Source: JANSYL01 sp965229695 (GTDB lineage Bacteria; Pseudomonadota; Alphaproteobacteria; Rhodobacterales; Rhodobacteraceae). From it: 64,000 nucleotides of DNA. The translations under genes were made by a program, and so were the position numbers. The first letter of the stretch is position 1. The number at the start of each line of letters is the position of its first letter. Where the stretch lies: positions 2,232,001 to 2,296,000 of the forward strand of contig OZ245921.1 in the NCBI GenBank assembly GCA_965229695.1, written 5' to 3'. The notes under the pieces are model-generated. The model saw only the letters and a list, made by a program, of their open reading frames with translations. It was not told where the DNA came from and searched no databases. Shown one piece after another: positions 33,247-42,488 of this stretch.

Positions 33247-33646
33247 AAGCCTGACCCTTGCGCGCATCGAACTCCGCGCGCGACCGCGCGATTGGGTCAC
33301 GATGGTTCAGCGCCCAGGCCGCCAGTGGTTGTAGGTGCGCGCAAAGCGATAGGCCCAGATCGGTCAAACTGTAATCAACGCGTGGGGGCGTGGTTGGCGT
33401 GACCACGCGCAGCACATAGCCATCCCGTTCCAGCTTGCGCAGGGTCACGGTCAGCATCCGTTGGGAAATATCGGGGATCGCGCGGCGCAGGGCCGAAAAG
33501 CGCATCGCGCCGGTTTTAAGGCCGGTCAGAACCAGGATCGTCCATTTGTCGCCGATCCCGTCCAAGACATGGCGAATGGGGCAGATGTTGGCGTCATAAC
33601 TAATCCCGCTGGCGGTGCGTCCAGGCGGCGTAGGGTCGGTTACCAA
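33245..33646 (-). CDS. HxlR family transcriptional regulator
   Basis: A 133-residue winged-helix regulator with the family block CPIRHVLDGIGDKWTILVL, then RFSALRRAIPDISQRMLTVT (recognition helix) and LERDGYVLRVV. The start is a TTG at 33646, supported by a strong AAGGAGG 6 nt upstream and no nearby ATG. It is divergent from the metallo-hydrolase at 33729 and likely controls it. Confidence 0.9.
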   Translation of the reverse strand: MVTDPTPPGRTASGISYDANICPIRHVLDGIGDKWTILVLTGLKTGAMRFSALRRAIPDISQRMLTVTLRKLERDGYVLRVVTPTTPPRVDYSLTDLGLSLCAHLQPLAAWALNHRDPIARSRAEFDARKGQA

Positions 33647-33670
33647 ATAGTGCCTCCTTCACGGCTGAAA

Positions 33671-33697
33671 TGGTTCCGATATTAGTCTTGGTACCGA
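33671..33697. promoter_or_regulatory. direct repeats between HxlR and MBL genes
   Basis: TGGTTCCGA (33671-33679) and TGGTACCGA (33689-33697) are near-identical, 18 bp apart, in the 82-bp divergent region. They are likely HxlR recognition sites, by position. Confidence 0.4.
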
Positions 33698-33728
33698 TTC
33701 GTAACCATCTGCTCAAGGAGAACTTCGA

Positions 33729-34562
33729 ATGTTCCTTCTCGACCGCCGTCGTTTTCTTCAAACCACCGGCGCCAGTGGCTTGGCCGCCGCCGCTGGCGCG
33801 TTCGTGCCACGCCCGGCCCGGGCCGCGCCGACCGAACACGGCGTCTTCACCGCCGATGCGACCGGGGCCAATGTGGATAGTGTGATCGTCATGGGCGATG
33901 ATCACGCGGTTCTGATCGACACGCAGTTCACCCCCGATCATGCCACCCAATTGGCCGATATGATCGCTGCCACCGGGCGCGAATTGCAAACGGTGTTCAT
34001 CAGCCATGCCCATCCCGATCACTATACCGGCCTGCCCACCATCCGCGCGCGCTTTCCCGATTTGCGCGCGGTGGCCCACCCGTTGATCCAACCGCTGCTG
34101 CCGCCCGAGATTGGGCCGGTGGAGGCGCTTTCAACCGACCATATCGCGCTTGAAGGAGAGCGGCTGGAGGTGTTGGACCCGATGCATGGAGACACCGATC
34201 TGATCTCGGCCGTTCATATCCCGGCGCTCGACACGCTGGTGGCCGCCGATTTGGCTTATGTCGACGCCCATCTGTGGCTGCGCGAAAACACCTCGCCCGA
34301 GCGGATCGGCCTGTGGCGCGCCAGCCTCGACCGGCTCGAGGCAATTGGCGCGGGTACGGTGGTCCCGGGGCATCAGGCCGAAACCTCGGCCAATGATGCC
34401 TCGGTCTTTGGGTTCACGCGCGACTACCTGGATACCTGGGAAACCGCCTTGGCCGAGGCCAGTAATGCCGAGGAGCTGCAAGCGCGGATGATGGCCGGGC
34501 GCGAGGGTTTGGGCCTAGCCCTGGCGGTTGAATACGCCGTCGGCGCGGTCTTTCCGGAGTAA
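33729..34562 (+). CDS. MBL fold metallo-hydrolase with Tat signal
   Basis: A 277-residue protein with a twin-arginine signal (DRRRFLQTTGASGLAAAAGA, residues 5-24, then a PARA cleavage region near 35). The metallo-beta-lactamase fold shows the HxHxDH motif SHAHPDHYTG, a later His in MHGDTD and a final His in VPGHQAE, so the metal site looks complete. GGAG is 8 nt before the ATG. Divergent from the HxlR regulator. Substrate unknown; quorum lactones, thioesters and drugs are all possible. Confidence 0.9.
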   Translation: MFLLDRRRFLQTTGASGLAAAAGAFVPRPARAAPTEHGVFTADATGANVDSVIVMGDDHAVLIDTQFTPDHATQLADMIAATGRELQTVFISHAHPDHYTGLPTIRARFPDLRAVAHPLIQPLLPPEIGPVEALSTDHIALEGERLEVLDPMHGDTDLISAVHIPALDTLVAADLAYVDAHLWLRENTSPERIGLWRASLDRLEAIGAGTVVPGHQAETSANDASVFGFTRDYLDTWETALAEASNAEELQARMMAGREGLGLALAVEYAVGAVFPE

Positions 34563-34564
34563 CG

Positions 34565-34594
34565 AAAAGGGCCCGGTCCATCTGGACCGGGCCC
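34565..34594 (-). terminator. terminator of the substrate-binding protein gene
   Basis: GGGCCCGGTCC and GGACCGGGCCC arms (11 bp, 4-nt loop). On the minus strand a TTTT run follows, so it ends the gene at 34615-36087; being symmetric it may also help end the convergent MBL gene. Confidence 0.85.
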
Positions 34595-34614
34595 CGTCTA
34601 ACGTGATCTTGACG

Positions 34615-36087
34615 TCACTGGCTCCAGCGCACGCCGGTCAGATCATTGGCCTGGGTGGGCGAGTTTTCCCACAGGCCTTCAATATTGGCATTGGCCACAC
34701 CGGTCTTAGCCAGCTGGAACAGATACCCGTTCACATAGGCATCGGCGATCAGGCGCTGGGCCTGCTGGTTCAACTCGGTCCGCGTGGCCGGGTCGCTGGT
34801 GACAGCCAAGTCTTCCATGATCGCGACAAATTCCGGCGCGCCGAATTGGAAATAGTAATCGGGCCGGGCATAGATGTTGATGTCTGCGGGTTCGGTATGG
34901 CTGACGATGGTCAGGTCAAAATCCTTGCCACGGAACACCTGTTCCAACCATTGCGCCCATTCCAGGTTGCTGATCTCGGTCTCGATCCCGACGTCGCGCA
35001 ATTGCGCGGCGATGATCTCGCCGCCCCGGCGGGCGTAAGACGGGGGCGGCAGCATCAGGCGCAGCGTCAAATCCTCCATCCCGGCCTCGGCCAGCAGCGC
35101 GCGGGCGCGGTCGGGGTCATAAGCCGACTGGCTGGTCAGGTCGACATAATCGGGGTGATGCGGCGCGAAATGGGTGCCGATCGGGGTGCCGTAGCCAAAC
35201 ATCGCGCCATCGATGATATCCTGACGGTTGATCGCATGGCTGATCGCCTGGCGCACCCGAACGTCGTTGAGCGGTTCCTGGGCGTTGTTCATCGCCAGAA
35301 TGGTTTCCCCCTCGGTCGACCCGACAATCACGTTAAAACGTGGGTCGGCATCGAATTGGCCCAAGGTTTCGGGGGCCGGGAAGACCGGGAAGGCATCGAC
35401 ATCGCCGGCCATCAGCGCGGCAAAGGCGGCGTTGGGGTCGCTGATAAAGCGGAAAGTTGCGGCTTCCAGCGCCACGGGCTCGCCCCAATAATCGTCATTG
35501 CGCACAAGTTCCACCCGATCGCCCTGTACCCATTCGGCAAAGCGGAAGGGGCCGGTGCCGATGGGGTTGGTGGCGTTGGTCTCAGCACTTTCGGGGGCGA
35601 CGATCACCGCATCGCCCCAGGCCATGTCGAACAGAAACGCACCATCCGGCCCGTCCAGTGTGACTTGAACCGTGGTGTCATCCACCGCCTCAACCGCCGT
35701 GATGTTGGAAAACAGCGCCGCCTGGGCATTGGTCGAACCCTCAGCCCGCGCGCGGTCGAGCGAGAACACCACATCCTCGGCCGTCATGGCCGAGCCATCG
35801 TGGAAGGTCACGCCCTCGCGCAGCGTGAAGGTATAGACCATCCCGTCCTCCGAGATGTCCCAGGATGCGGCCAATGCCGGATTGACCGAGCCATCGGGGC
35901 CAAAGCGGGTCAGGCCCTCGAAAATATTGGCATAGACCACTTCGTCGATCGCGGCGGCGGCGCCACCGGTCGGGTCCAGATTGGGTGGCTCAAGCTGCAT
36001 GCCGATGCTGATATCGGTCTGCTGGGCAAAGGCAGCGCCGGCGCTCAGCGCACAGATTGCCGCGCCAAGGCGGAGTGTCGGGGTCAT
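34615..36087 (-). CDS. ABC transporter substrate-binding protein, family 5
   Basis: A 490-residue periplasmic binding protein of the DppA/OppA family. Signal peptide MTPTLRLGAAICALSAGAAF(A), then QLEPPNLDPTGG, VNPALAASWDISEDGMVYTF, YDPDRARALLAEAGM and a C-terminal PTQANDLTGVRW. ATG 36087 is preferred since GGGAGGG is 6 nt upstream; ATG 36093 abuts that site. It has its own promoter, but its only plausible partner in the window is the peptide-type transporter at 27128-30455, four kb away on the same strand and lacking a binding protein. Confidence 0.93.
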   Translation of the reverse strand: MTPTLRLGAAICALSAGAAFAQQTDISIGMQLEPPNLDPTGGAAAAIDEVVYANIFEGLTRFGPDGSVNPALAASWDISEDGMVYTFTLREGVTFHDGSAMTAEDVVFSLDRARAEGSTNAQAALFSNITAVEAVDDTTVQVTLDGPDGAFLFDMAWGDAVIVAPESAETNATNPIGTGPFRFAEWVQGDRVELVRNDDYWGEPVALEAATFRFISDPNAAFAALMAGDVDAFPVFPAPETLGQFDADPRFNVIVGSTEGETILAMNNAQEPLNDVRVRQAISHAINRQDIIDGAMFGYGTPIGTHFAPHHPDYVDLTSQSAYDPDRARALLAEAGMEDLTLRLMLPPPSYARRGGEIIAAQLRDVGIETEISNLEWAQWLEQVFRGKDFDLTIVSHTEPADINIYARPDYYFQFGAPEFVAIMEDLAVTSDPATRTELNQQAQRLIADAYVNGYLFQLAKTGVANANIEGLWENSPTQANDLTGVRWSQ

Positions 36088-36182
36088 CTTCATCCCTCCC
36101 TAGGGTTGTCGTTTTCCCCATCATGGCGGGCGTTGGGGAAAAAATCCCGCATAAATTTGCCGCAAGACGGTTTCGCGTAGCG

Positions 36183-37043
36183 TCACATGCCCCATTCGGC
36201 GGGCGGTTCCAGCCCGCGCGCCCGCAACCCAGCGATCTGATCGGCCACAAACGGGCGCAGGCGTTCGGCCAGGCCTTCGGGCATCGCGCTGGGGGGCGAA
36301 GGGTTGACGACGCGGCCCACAACCTCATCTGGAACAAGATGGGGGTCGAGGCCCAAGAACCCTTCGATATCGGCGATGAAATCGCGTGGGTCCTGCGCGA
36401 TCCGATCAAAATAATCGATATGCAGCGCATCCCCTGGCAGACCCGCCCGCATCCGATCAATCGCCGCCACATAGTCGCTATGCTGCAAATAGTCGCCGTC
36501 GCGGATATGCGCCTCCAACGCGTCTAGTGACCACTCCTGCAAAAGCTGGCTTTTCCCCTGCATTTTCAGGTGAAAGCGCACATGGCTCCAGGTGCGTTCC
36601 AGCGGGTCGCGCAAGGTATAAAGCACGCGCAAGTTGCGACTTTTGGCGTTGATTTCGGCCCAAGCCTCGCTTGGCAAAAGCGCATTGAGATTGGAAAAAT
36701 CCGCGACCCAAGTGGCCGCCCCGCGGGATCGAAACAACCCATTGAACCAACTGTCATCGACCGGCGCATCCAACCAATCCGCCACCCATTGCACGCGATG
36801 CCGCAACACCCCGCGCCGCGAGCGTTCGGGATCAAAGCTTAGATACCCCTTTGCCCGCCGCATCCGCGCCTTGTCCGACACAATCGCAGGCCGACAATAG
36901 CGCCCGTAAAAATAATGGATTTCCTTTTCATAACTGAAGTGGATGCCTGGGTGCCGATTGAGCACATCGTAAATCCAGGTCGTCCCCGCCTTCATCGCGC
37001 CGACGCCCAGCAGCAGATGATCAAAGACCGGCACCCGTTCCAT
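36183..37043 (-). CDS. sulfotransferase family protein
   Basis: A 286-residue PAPS-dependent sulfotransferase: the 5'-phosphosulfate loop GAMKAGTTWIYDVLNRHPG is near residues 15-33, and the 3'-phosphate motif is RDPLERTWSHVRFHLKM. The start at 37043 (MERVPVFDHLL) has GAAGG upstream; the longer frame to 37112 adds nonfamily residues. No neighbouring polysaccharide genes suggest the acceptor. It is single, with no terminator recognised. Confidence 0.92.
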   Translation of the reverse strand: MERVPVFDHLLLGVGAMKAGTTWIYDVLNRHPGIHFSYEKEIHYFYGRYCRPAIVSDKARMRRAKGYLSFDPERSRRGVLRHRVQWVADWLDAPVDDSWFNGLFRSRGAATWVADFSNLNALLPSEAWAEINAKSRNLRVLYTLRDPLERTWSHVRFHLKMQGKSQLLQEWSLDALEAHIRDGDYLQHSDYVAAIDRMRAGLPGDALHIDYFDRIAQDPRDFIADIEGFLGLDPHLVPDEVVGRVVNPSPPSAMPEGLAERLRPFVADQIAGLRARGLEPPAEWGM

Positions 37044-37241
37044 TTTGGACCCTTCGACAGTGACGCAGGCGCGCCGTGGCCCCGCGCCCGGGCCAAGCCG
37101 CGCGAGTTTCACTAGTGGTCAAGTATTGAGCAAACGTGAACGAATGTCGCAAATCTGTCATTTTCGCTTCGGGCTTCTAGAAGAATCGGGATATGATTAA
37201 CGGATCGGATCTCCACTGCGGAAACTGATCTGGGGGACAAG

Positions 37242-37439
37242 ATGAGTGTGCCAAATGCGTCCGAGGTTCTGGCCCTAAGCGCAGACAACATAGCCGAGTT
37301 CATTCAAGAACAGACCAGCGCCAAGACGCTAAGCCAATTGATGCGTCGTTTGAACGATGACCTGTTGGCCGGTGATGAGACCGCAAGCGATATGGCCGCC
37401 AAGGCTCTGAGCCATCTGGGCTTTCGCGCCGATCCTTAA
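37242..37439 (+). CDS. small conserved protein of unknown function
   Basis: A 65-residue mostly helical acidic protein (MSVPNASEVLALSADNIAEF, QLMRRLNDDLLAGDETASDM, ALSHLGFRADP). GGGGGA 5 nt before the ATG supports it. A short stem (AACCGA-AGA-TCGGTT, 37442-37456) separates it from the convergent deacylase. No family is recognised. Confidence 0.7.
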   Translation: MSVPNASEVLALSADNIAEFIQEQTSAKTLSQLMRRLNDDLLAGDETASDMAAKALSHLGFRADP

Positions 37440-37455
37440 CCAACCGAAGATCGGT

Positions 37456-38736
37456 TTAACGCAACAGCAATTCCCGTAGGGTCAGCGCCATCACCTTGGC
37501 GCTATCGATCATGTCATCGATGCCCACCCATTCATCAGGCTGATGTGCCAAGTCCAAAATCCCCGGCCCGTAGGCGATACAGTTTTTTAGCCGCCCGATT
37601 CGGTCGATATGCTTTTGGTCATAAGTTCCGGGGGAAACGACAAATTCCGCCTGGGTGTTCAGCACCTTTTCAATCGCCGCCTGCACCGTGCGCACCACCG
37701 GTGTGCTTTCTTCGGTCATAGTGGGCTGTACTTCGAATAAGTCGCGGATTTCATAGCGGAAACTGGGGCGCTCGGCCTTCACGCGTTCCAGCAACGCGGT
37801 GACCTCGGCCTTTACCTCGGTGATGTCCTCTTCAATCAAAAACCGTCGGTCGATGGTGATGCGGCAACGGTCGGGCACACAGGGTGCGGGCAAGCCGGTG
37901 TAATCCTCATCTTGTTCCGGCTCTCCGCCATGGATGGCGTTGATGTTCAGCGTCGATTGCTTGGCGCCTTCTGGCACCACCGGCATGGCAGTGTGTTTGC
38001 TGGCCAAAAGCGGGAACAGCGTCGCTTCCATCTCGGCCAGAACCGCCCCCATATGGCGCACCGCGCAATCCCCCAAAAACGGCATGGAGCCATGGGCGAT
38101 CCGACCTTGGGTTTCGATGTCGGCCCACCAGACGCCGCGATGGCCCAGGCAAATCCTATCTTTGTTCAAAGGTTCGGGGATGATGACATGCTGCACCCGC
38201 GACGGGTCGAAATAGCCTTGCTCGGCCAGATAGGCGACGCCGCCATAGCCACCGGATTCCTCATCCGCCGTCGCGCTGATTTCAATCGCGCCGGAAAAGT
38301 CGGGATGCGTCTCGACAAACGCCTCCGCCGCGATGATCGAGGCCGCAAGCCCGCCCTTCATATCGCAGGTGCCGCGCCCATAGATGCGGCCATCCTTCAC
38401 CTCGCCCCCAAACGGATCGACCGTCCACCCATGCCCGGTTTCGACCACATCATGGTGCGAGTTGAAATGCACACAGTCGCCGGGCTGCGCGCCTTCAACC
38501 CGCGCCACCAGGTTCCAGCGCGGATAGGTCTCGCTATCGGCTGGTGCCCCAAAGGCGCGCACCATCTCGGTCTTGAAGCCTTTCGCTGAAAGCCGCGCCT
38601 CAACATAGGCGCAAATTTCGTAATACTTATGGCCCGGCGGGTTCAGCGTCGGGATGCGCACCAAATCCTGGGTCAGAGCGATCAGGTCGTCGCGCCGATT
38701 GGCAATCTCGGTCAGCAGTTTTGGGTCAAGTTCCAT
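37456..38736 (-). CDS. M20 family deacylase (ArgE/DapE-like)
   Basis: A 426-residue zinc hydrolase of peptidase family M20. Metal and catalytic motifs are HFNSHHDVVETG (His, Asp), GTCDMKGGLAAS (bridging Asp), ADEESGGYGG (Glu-Glu) and the late His in YDQKHIDRIG; a dimerisation/lid domain is inserted about residues 200-310. The family includes acetylornithine deacetylase and succinyl-diaminopimelate desuccinylase, but this long variant's substrate cannot be named. Start MELDPKLLTEI at 38736 is used; the upstream frame to 38790 is weak. Confidence 0.9.
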   Translation of the reverse strand: MELDPKLLTEIANRRDDLIALTQDLVRIPTLNPPGHKYYEICAYVEARLSAKGFKTEMVRAFGAPADSETYPRWNLVARVEGAQPGDCVHFNSHHDVVETGHGWTVDPFGGEVKDGRIYGRGTCDMKGGLAASIIAAEAFVETHPDFSGAIEISATADEESGGYGGVAYLAEQGYFDPSRVQHVIIPEPLNKDRICLGHRGVWWADIETQGRIAHGSMPFLGDCAVRHMGAVLAEMEATLFPLLASKHTAMPVVPEGAKQSTLNINAIHGGEPEQDEDYTGLPAPCVPDRCRITIDRRFLIEEDITEVKAEVTALLERVKAERPSFRYEIRDLFEVQPTMTEESTPVVRTVQAAIEKVLNTQAEFVVSPGTYDQKHIDRIGRLKNCIAYGPGILDLAHQPDEWVGIDDMIDSAKVMALTLRELLLR

Positions 38737-38834
38737 ACCGGGACACTGCGCCGCGAAATCCCGCGCCGCAAGCCCTGCCAATTGCCCCATGGATCGACTA
38801 TGTAAACACTGATCGAAACAAAGGAGCCTTCAGA

Positions 38835-39095
38835 ATGCTGGGCATTGGCCGCATGGCCTTTATTTTGCTGATCGGGCTGACCGTGGTTTATATCTGCCTG
38901 TTCTTCTATTTCCGCTCGGGCGCGAAGATGCGGCTGGAAGAAGACTGGGTGATGGAAGGTCGCCCGGGCGATCGTGACAATTGGGTGGGCGACAGGCTCG
39001 CCCCACGCGCGCGCCGCATTCGCAATTGGCTGGTTTTTGCCGTCTATGTCTTGCCTTTGCTGGGCCTAAGCGTCTTTGTCTACCTGACGAATTAA
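38835..39095 (+). CDS. small membrane protein (DUF1523-gene partner)
   Basis: An 86-residue protein with two membrane helices (about residues 5-25 and 63-83) and an acidic loop between (EDWVMEGRPGDRDNWVGDRL). AAGGAG is 8 nt before the ATG at 38835. It precedes the DUF1523 gene by 10 bp, and the pair is probably always transcribed together. Function unknown. Confidence 0.82.
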   Translation: MLGIGRMAFILLIGLTVVYICLFFYFRSGAKMRLEEDWVMEGRPGDRDNWVGDRLAPRARRIRNWLVFAVYVLPLLGLSVFVYLTN

Positions 39096-39105
39096 GGAGG
39101 CGCCG

Positions 39106-39711
39106 ATGCGCTGGCCCCGGATTGTATTTCTTGCCCTGCTGGTCTGCATTGTTGGTGCGGTCCTGCACTACACCCTGCCACAGCGCGACATCGTGCGGAT
39201 CACCGATACCGAGATCATTCGCCAGGATTTCTCGGGCTGGAACCGGATTTTCTATGCCCAGGGCGATAGCGGCAACGCTCAGGTCGCAAGCCGCGATCTG
39301 CGCCTGATCAACACCGTCCTCGCCTCGGGCGAGGTGATGGTCTACCGCAACGAAGACACGGGTTTTGGATGGCCCCCCTATTTCAAACTCGATTCCGCCG
39401 ACCTGCAGGCCGAGGCGTCCAACCTGGTCTCCACCGGGGCCGACCCTCAATGGGTCGCCATGACCCATTACGGATGGCGGTCGCGCTTTCTAACCACCTA
39501 TCCCAATGCGGTTTCCGTCACCCCTGTCGCGGGGCCTGATGTGCAGCTTTTCCCGTGGCTCAACATTGTGATCCTGTTGGTCTTGGCACTCATCATCTTC
39601 ATGGCCTGGCGTATTTGGGAACGCTTCGAAGATCGCGTCATTGACCCCATCGTAGATCGCATTTCCGTCCGCTGGGCCAAAATCAAAGATCGCTTCGCCG
39701 GGCGCGGTTAA
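39106..39711 (+). CDS. DUF1523 family protein
   Basis: A 201-residue protein with an N-terminal helix (RIVFLALLVCIVGAVLHYTL) and a second helix near residues 150-170 (NIVILLVLALIIFMAWRIWE). The periplasmic domain between has RITDTEIIR, VYRNEDTGFGWPPYFKLDSADLQ and WVAMTHYGWRSRFLTTYPNA, the DUF1523 signature found mainly in Rhodobacterales. Function unknown. Confidence 0.9.
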   Translation: MRWPRIVFLALLVCIVGAVLHYTLPQRDIVRITDTEIIRQDFSGWNRIFYAQGDSGNAQVASRDLRLINTVLASGEVMVYRNEDTGFGWPPYFKLDSADLQAEASNLVSTGADPQWVAMTHYGWRSRFLTTYPNAVSVTPVAGPDVQLFPWLNIVILLVLALIIFMAWRIWERFEDRVIDPIVDRISVRWAKIKDRFAGRG

Positions 39712-39727
39712 GCCAGCCCGACCGCCC

Positions 39728-39838
39728 CATCTTTATCCTCAAAATATGGCCGCCGGAGGCACCAGGCGCGCCCGAATGCGCCCAACGGGCGCGTGAGGGC
39801 GCGCCTCACCCGGGCGCTGGCGCAGCCAGCGCCATCCG
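39728..39838 (-). repeat. gene-3'-end repeat element (copy 4)
   Basis: Read on the minus strand after the ALDH stop: a GGCGCTGG/CCAGCGCC hairpin, a second GC dyad, then CATATTTTGAGGATAAAGATGGGG. It resembles the plus-strand elements after mipZ, the ABC permease and the MATE gene, here in the orientation of the minus-strand dehydrogenase. Confidence 0.45.
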
Positions 39839-39841
39839 GGC

Positions 39842-42196
39842 CTATTCGCCGTAGGGCACCCAGATCGTCTTGACCTCGGTCGCGGCCTCGAGGAACCGCC
39901 GCCCCTCGGCTTCGGCGCTTGCCCAATCCGGGTTGCCTGCATGGTTGAGCCAACAGCGCTTCAAATTGCCCGCCGCCGCCCACTCCATCGCCGCCGCATC
40001 CGCGTCGGCCGCAAAGGACCAAAGCGCATCGACCTCCTGATGGGCGGCGAGCGTCTGGCCCAATTCTGCCACCGGCCCGGTCACGATATTCACCACGCCC
40101 CCCGGCACGTCCGAGGTGTCGAGCACCTGATAAAGATCGGTCACCGCCAGCGGATGGGGTGCCGATGGCACCAAAACCACCCGATTGCCCATCGCAATCG
40201 CAGGCGCGATCAAAGACACCGCCCCCAACAAGGGCGTTTCGTCCGGCGCAAGGGCCCCAATGATCCCCACGGGCTCCCGCATCGCCAGCGCGATGCCCCG
40301 GATCGGCACCGATTTGGCCGAGCCGTCGAATTTGTCCGCCCAGGCGCCATAGCTGAAGAACCGATCAATCGAGGCATGCACCTCCGCTTCGGCCTTGGCA
40401 GCGTTCATGCCGGTCATATCCCGCAGCCGCGCGGTAAACTCCGCCGCTCGTGCCGATAGGTTTTCGGCGATGTAATAAAGGATCTGCGCCCGCAAATGCC
40501 CGGTGGTCTTGGCCCATCCGGCGGCTCCGCGTGCCGCTTCAACCGCGTTGCGGATATCCTTGCGATTGCCGGTGCCGACATGCCCTAGCAAAGCGCCTTT
40601 CTTTGACCAAACCGGCTCGGAATAGCCGCTATCGGGCCGGGCCTGCTTGCCGCCGATATACATCTTGGCCGTCCGGTCCAGGCCCGGGGCCTCTGGGTCG
40701 CTGGGGGATGGTGCGGGCGCGATGGCTTTTGCGGGCGAGGTTTTGGCGGTGGATGTCAGATAGGCCCCCATGCCTTCCCATCCGCCTTCGCGGCCGAACC
40801 CGCTTTCGCGCACCCCACCAAAGGGCGAGGCGGCGTCAAAAAGGTTCGTGGCGTTCACCCAGACCACACCCGCCGCCAGTTTCGGCGCGATATCGAGCGC
40901 CAGGTTCAGGTTCTCGCTCCAAACCGTCGCAGCCAGCCCATAACGAGTGTTATTGGCGATCTCGACCGCCTCCCCCGGCGTGCGGAAGGTGGTGGCGACC
41001 AGGACCGGGCCAAAGATTTCCTCCTGCATCAGGGGGGCTGCGGGCGACAAGCCGGTGATCAGCGTGGGTGGGTAGAAACACCCCTGATCGGGCAGCGCCA
41101 GGGGGGCGTGGTGCACCTCGCCCTCAACATTGGCCGCGACCATCTCTGAAATCCGCTGATGTTGGATCGGGTCAACCACGGCCCCGATATCGATACATTT
41201 GTCCAAAGGATCACCCAGCCGCAGCTTTCCCATGCGCGCCTTCAGCCGGGCATAGAAGTCCTCGGCAATGCCCTCCTGCACCAACAGCCGGGAACCGGCG
41301 CAGCAAACCTGGCCCTGGTTGAACCAAATCGCATCCACCAACCCTTCAATGGCGCTGTCGATATCCGCGTCGTCAAAGACGATGTAAGGCGACTTGCCGC
41401 CCAACTCCAAGGTCAGCGATTTGCCCGTGCCTGCCGTGCTTTCCCGAATGCGCCGTCCAACCCCGGTGGAGCCGGTAAAGGCGATCTTGGCGATCTCGGG
41501 ATGCTCGACAATCATCTGCCCTGTTGTGCCGTCACCGGTCACGATGTTGACCACCCCTTTGGGCAGCCCGGCCTCGCGACAGATATCGGCAAAAAGCAGC
41601 GCGGTGAGCGAGGTATATTCCGCCGGTTTCAGCACCACGGTGTTCCCAGCTGCCAGCGCGGGCGCGATCTTCCAAGCCAGCATCAAAAGCGGGAAGTTCC
41701 AGGGGATGATCTGGCCGCACACGCCCAAAGGCGCATGGCCCGGCATTTCGGCATCCCTTAATTGGGCCAGGCCCGCATGGTGATAGAAATGCCGCTGCGC
41801 CAGGGGGATATCGATATCACGGCTTTCGCGGATCGGCTTGCCATTATCCAGTGTTTCCAGAACCGCGAAAAGGCGGCTGTGTTTCTGCAATAGCCGCGCC
41901 AACGCATACAGGTACTTCGCCCGCCCATGGCAGCTAAGCTTCGACCATTTGGGAAAGGCGTGTTTGGCCGCCGCCACTGCCGCCTCCACATCCGCAGCAC
42001 TGCCTTGCGTGACATCGGCCAGGGTTTCGCCAGTGGCCGGGTTTTTGGAGGGGAAGGTTGCGCCAGCCTCGGTGAAGCGGCCATCGATGAAATGGCCGAA
42101 TGCCGGGCCGCGCTTCGCGATCCAGGCCCGCGGCTCGCCATCGCTTTCGGGGGCAGGGCCGTAATCCATCGTGTCAAAAATCTCTCGGGTCGTCAT
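39842..42196 (-). CDS. double-domain aldehyde dehydrogenase (ALDH16-like)
   Basis: A 784-residue fusion. The N-terminal domain (about 1-480) is a full aldehyde dehydrogenase: IPWNFPLLMLAWKIAPALAA, FTGSTGVGRR, Glu in LELGGKSPYI and Cys in FNQGQVCCAGSRLL. The C-terminal part (about 510-784) repeats the fold (EPVGIIGALAPDETPLLGAV, PGGVVNIVTG) but has no catalytic Cys motif and is shortened. That is the layout of ALDH16; a bacterial ALDH16 from Loktanella is active in its first domain. Together with deoC it can turn acetaldehyde from deoxyribose 5-phosphate into acetate. It follows the small membrane gene by 13 bp. Confidence 0.93.
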   Translation of the reverse strand: MTTREIFDTMDYGPAPESDGEPRAWIAKRGPAFGHFIDGRFTEAGATFPSKNPATGETLADVTQGSAADVEAAVAAAKHAFPKWSKLSCHGRAKYLYALARLLQKHSRLFAVLETLDNGKPIRESRDIDIPLAQRHFYHHAGLAQLRDAEMPGHAPLGVCGQIIPWNFPLLMLAWKIAPALAAGNTVVLKPAEYTSLTALLFADICREAGLPKGVVNIVTGDGTTGQMIVEHPEIAKIAFTGSTGVGRRIRESTAGTGKSLTLELGGKSPYIVFDDADIDSAIEGLVDAIWFNQGQVCCAGSRLLVQEGIAEDFYARLKARMGKLRLGDPLDKCIDIGAVVDPIQHQRISEMVAANVEGEVHHAPLALPDQGCFYPPTLITGLSPAAPLMQEEIFGPVLVATTFRTPGEAVEIANNTRYGLAATVWSENLNLALDIAPKLAAGVVWVNATNLFDAASPFGGVRESGFGREGGWEGMGAYLTSTAKTSPAKAIAPAPSPSDPEAPGLDRTAKMYIGGKQARPDSGYSEPVWSKKGALLGHVGTGNRKDIRNAVEAARGAAGWAKTTGHLRAQILYYIAENLSARAAEFTARLRDMTGMNAAKAEAEVHASIDRFFSYGAWADKFDGSAKSVPIRGIALAMREPVGIIGALAPDETPLLGAVSLIAPAIAMGNRVVLVPSAPHPLAVTDLYQVLDTSDVPGGVVNIVTGPVAELGQTLAAHQEVDALWSFAADADAAAMEWAAAGNLKRCWLNHAGNPDWASAEAEGRRFLEAATEVKTIWVPYGE

Positions 42197-42209
42197 CTCG
42201 CGGGCCCTT

Positions 42210-42482
42210 TCAGAGGAAATAGAAAATCAGCGCGACCACAGCGATCAGGGCCACACCGGCCTTGCCGCCGCGCGCCCGGTCCGTGGCCGTGGCAAAGCGT
42301 TCGAACTTGCGGGGCATGTTGGCGCGATCGCTTTGGCTGCTGAATTGCGTGTCGAACTGCGTGCGTTCGGCGGGTGACAGTGCCTCCCCGGCGCGTCGGG
42401 CCTGCAGATCGAAATACAGCGCATAGACCGCACCGATGCCCAACAGAACGGCCAAGCTCACAAATTGCCAAGAAACGAGCAT
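42210..42482 (-). CDS. small membrane protein between deoC and ALDH16
   Basis: A 90-residue protein with helices at both ends (about residues 4-24 and 76-90) and a polar Arg/Ser-rich middle (RAGEALSPAERTQFDTQFSS). It follows deoC by 6 bp and precedes the dehydrogenase by 13 bp, so it belongs to that operon. Function unknown. Confidence 0.78.
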   Translation of the reverse strand: MLVSWQFVSLAVLLGIGAVYALYFDLQARRAGEALSPAERTQFDTQFSSQSDRANMPRKFERFATATDRARGGKAGVALIAVVALIFYFL

Positions 42483-42488
42483 CTGTCC

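Noticed and set aside
34528..36180. 550-codon plus-strand open frame
   Set aside because: It lies antisense to the substrate-binding protein gene, whose translation has a signal peptide and family blocks; the plus frame gives a Gly/His/Arg-rich product with no motifs.
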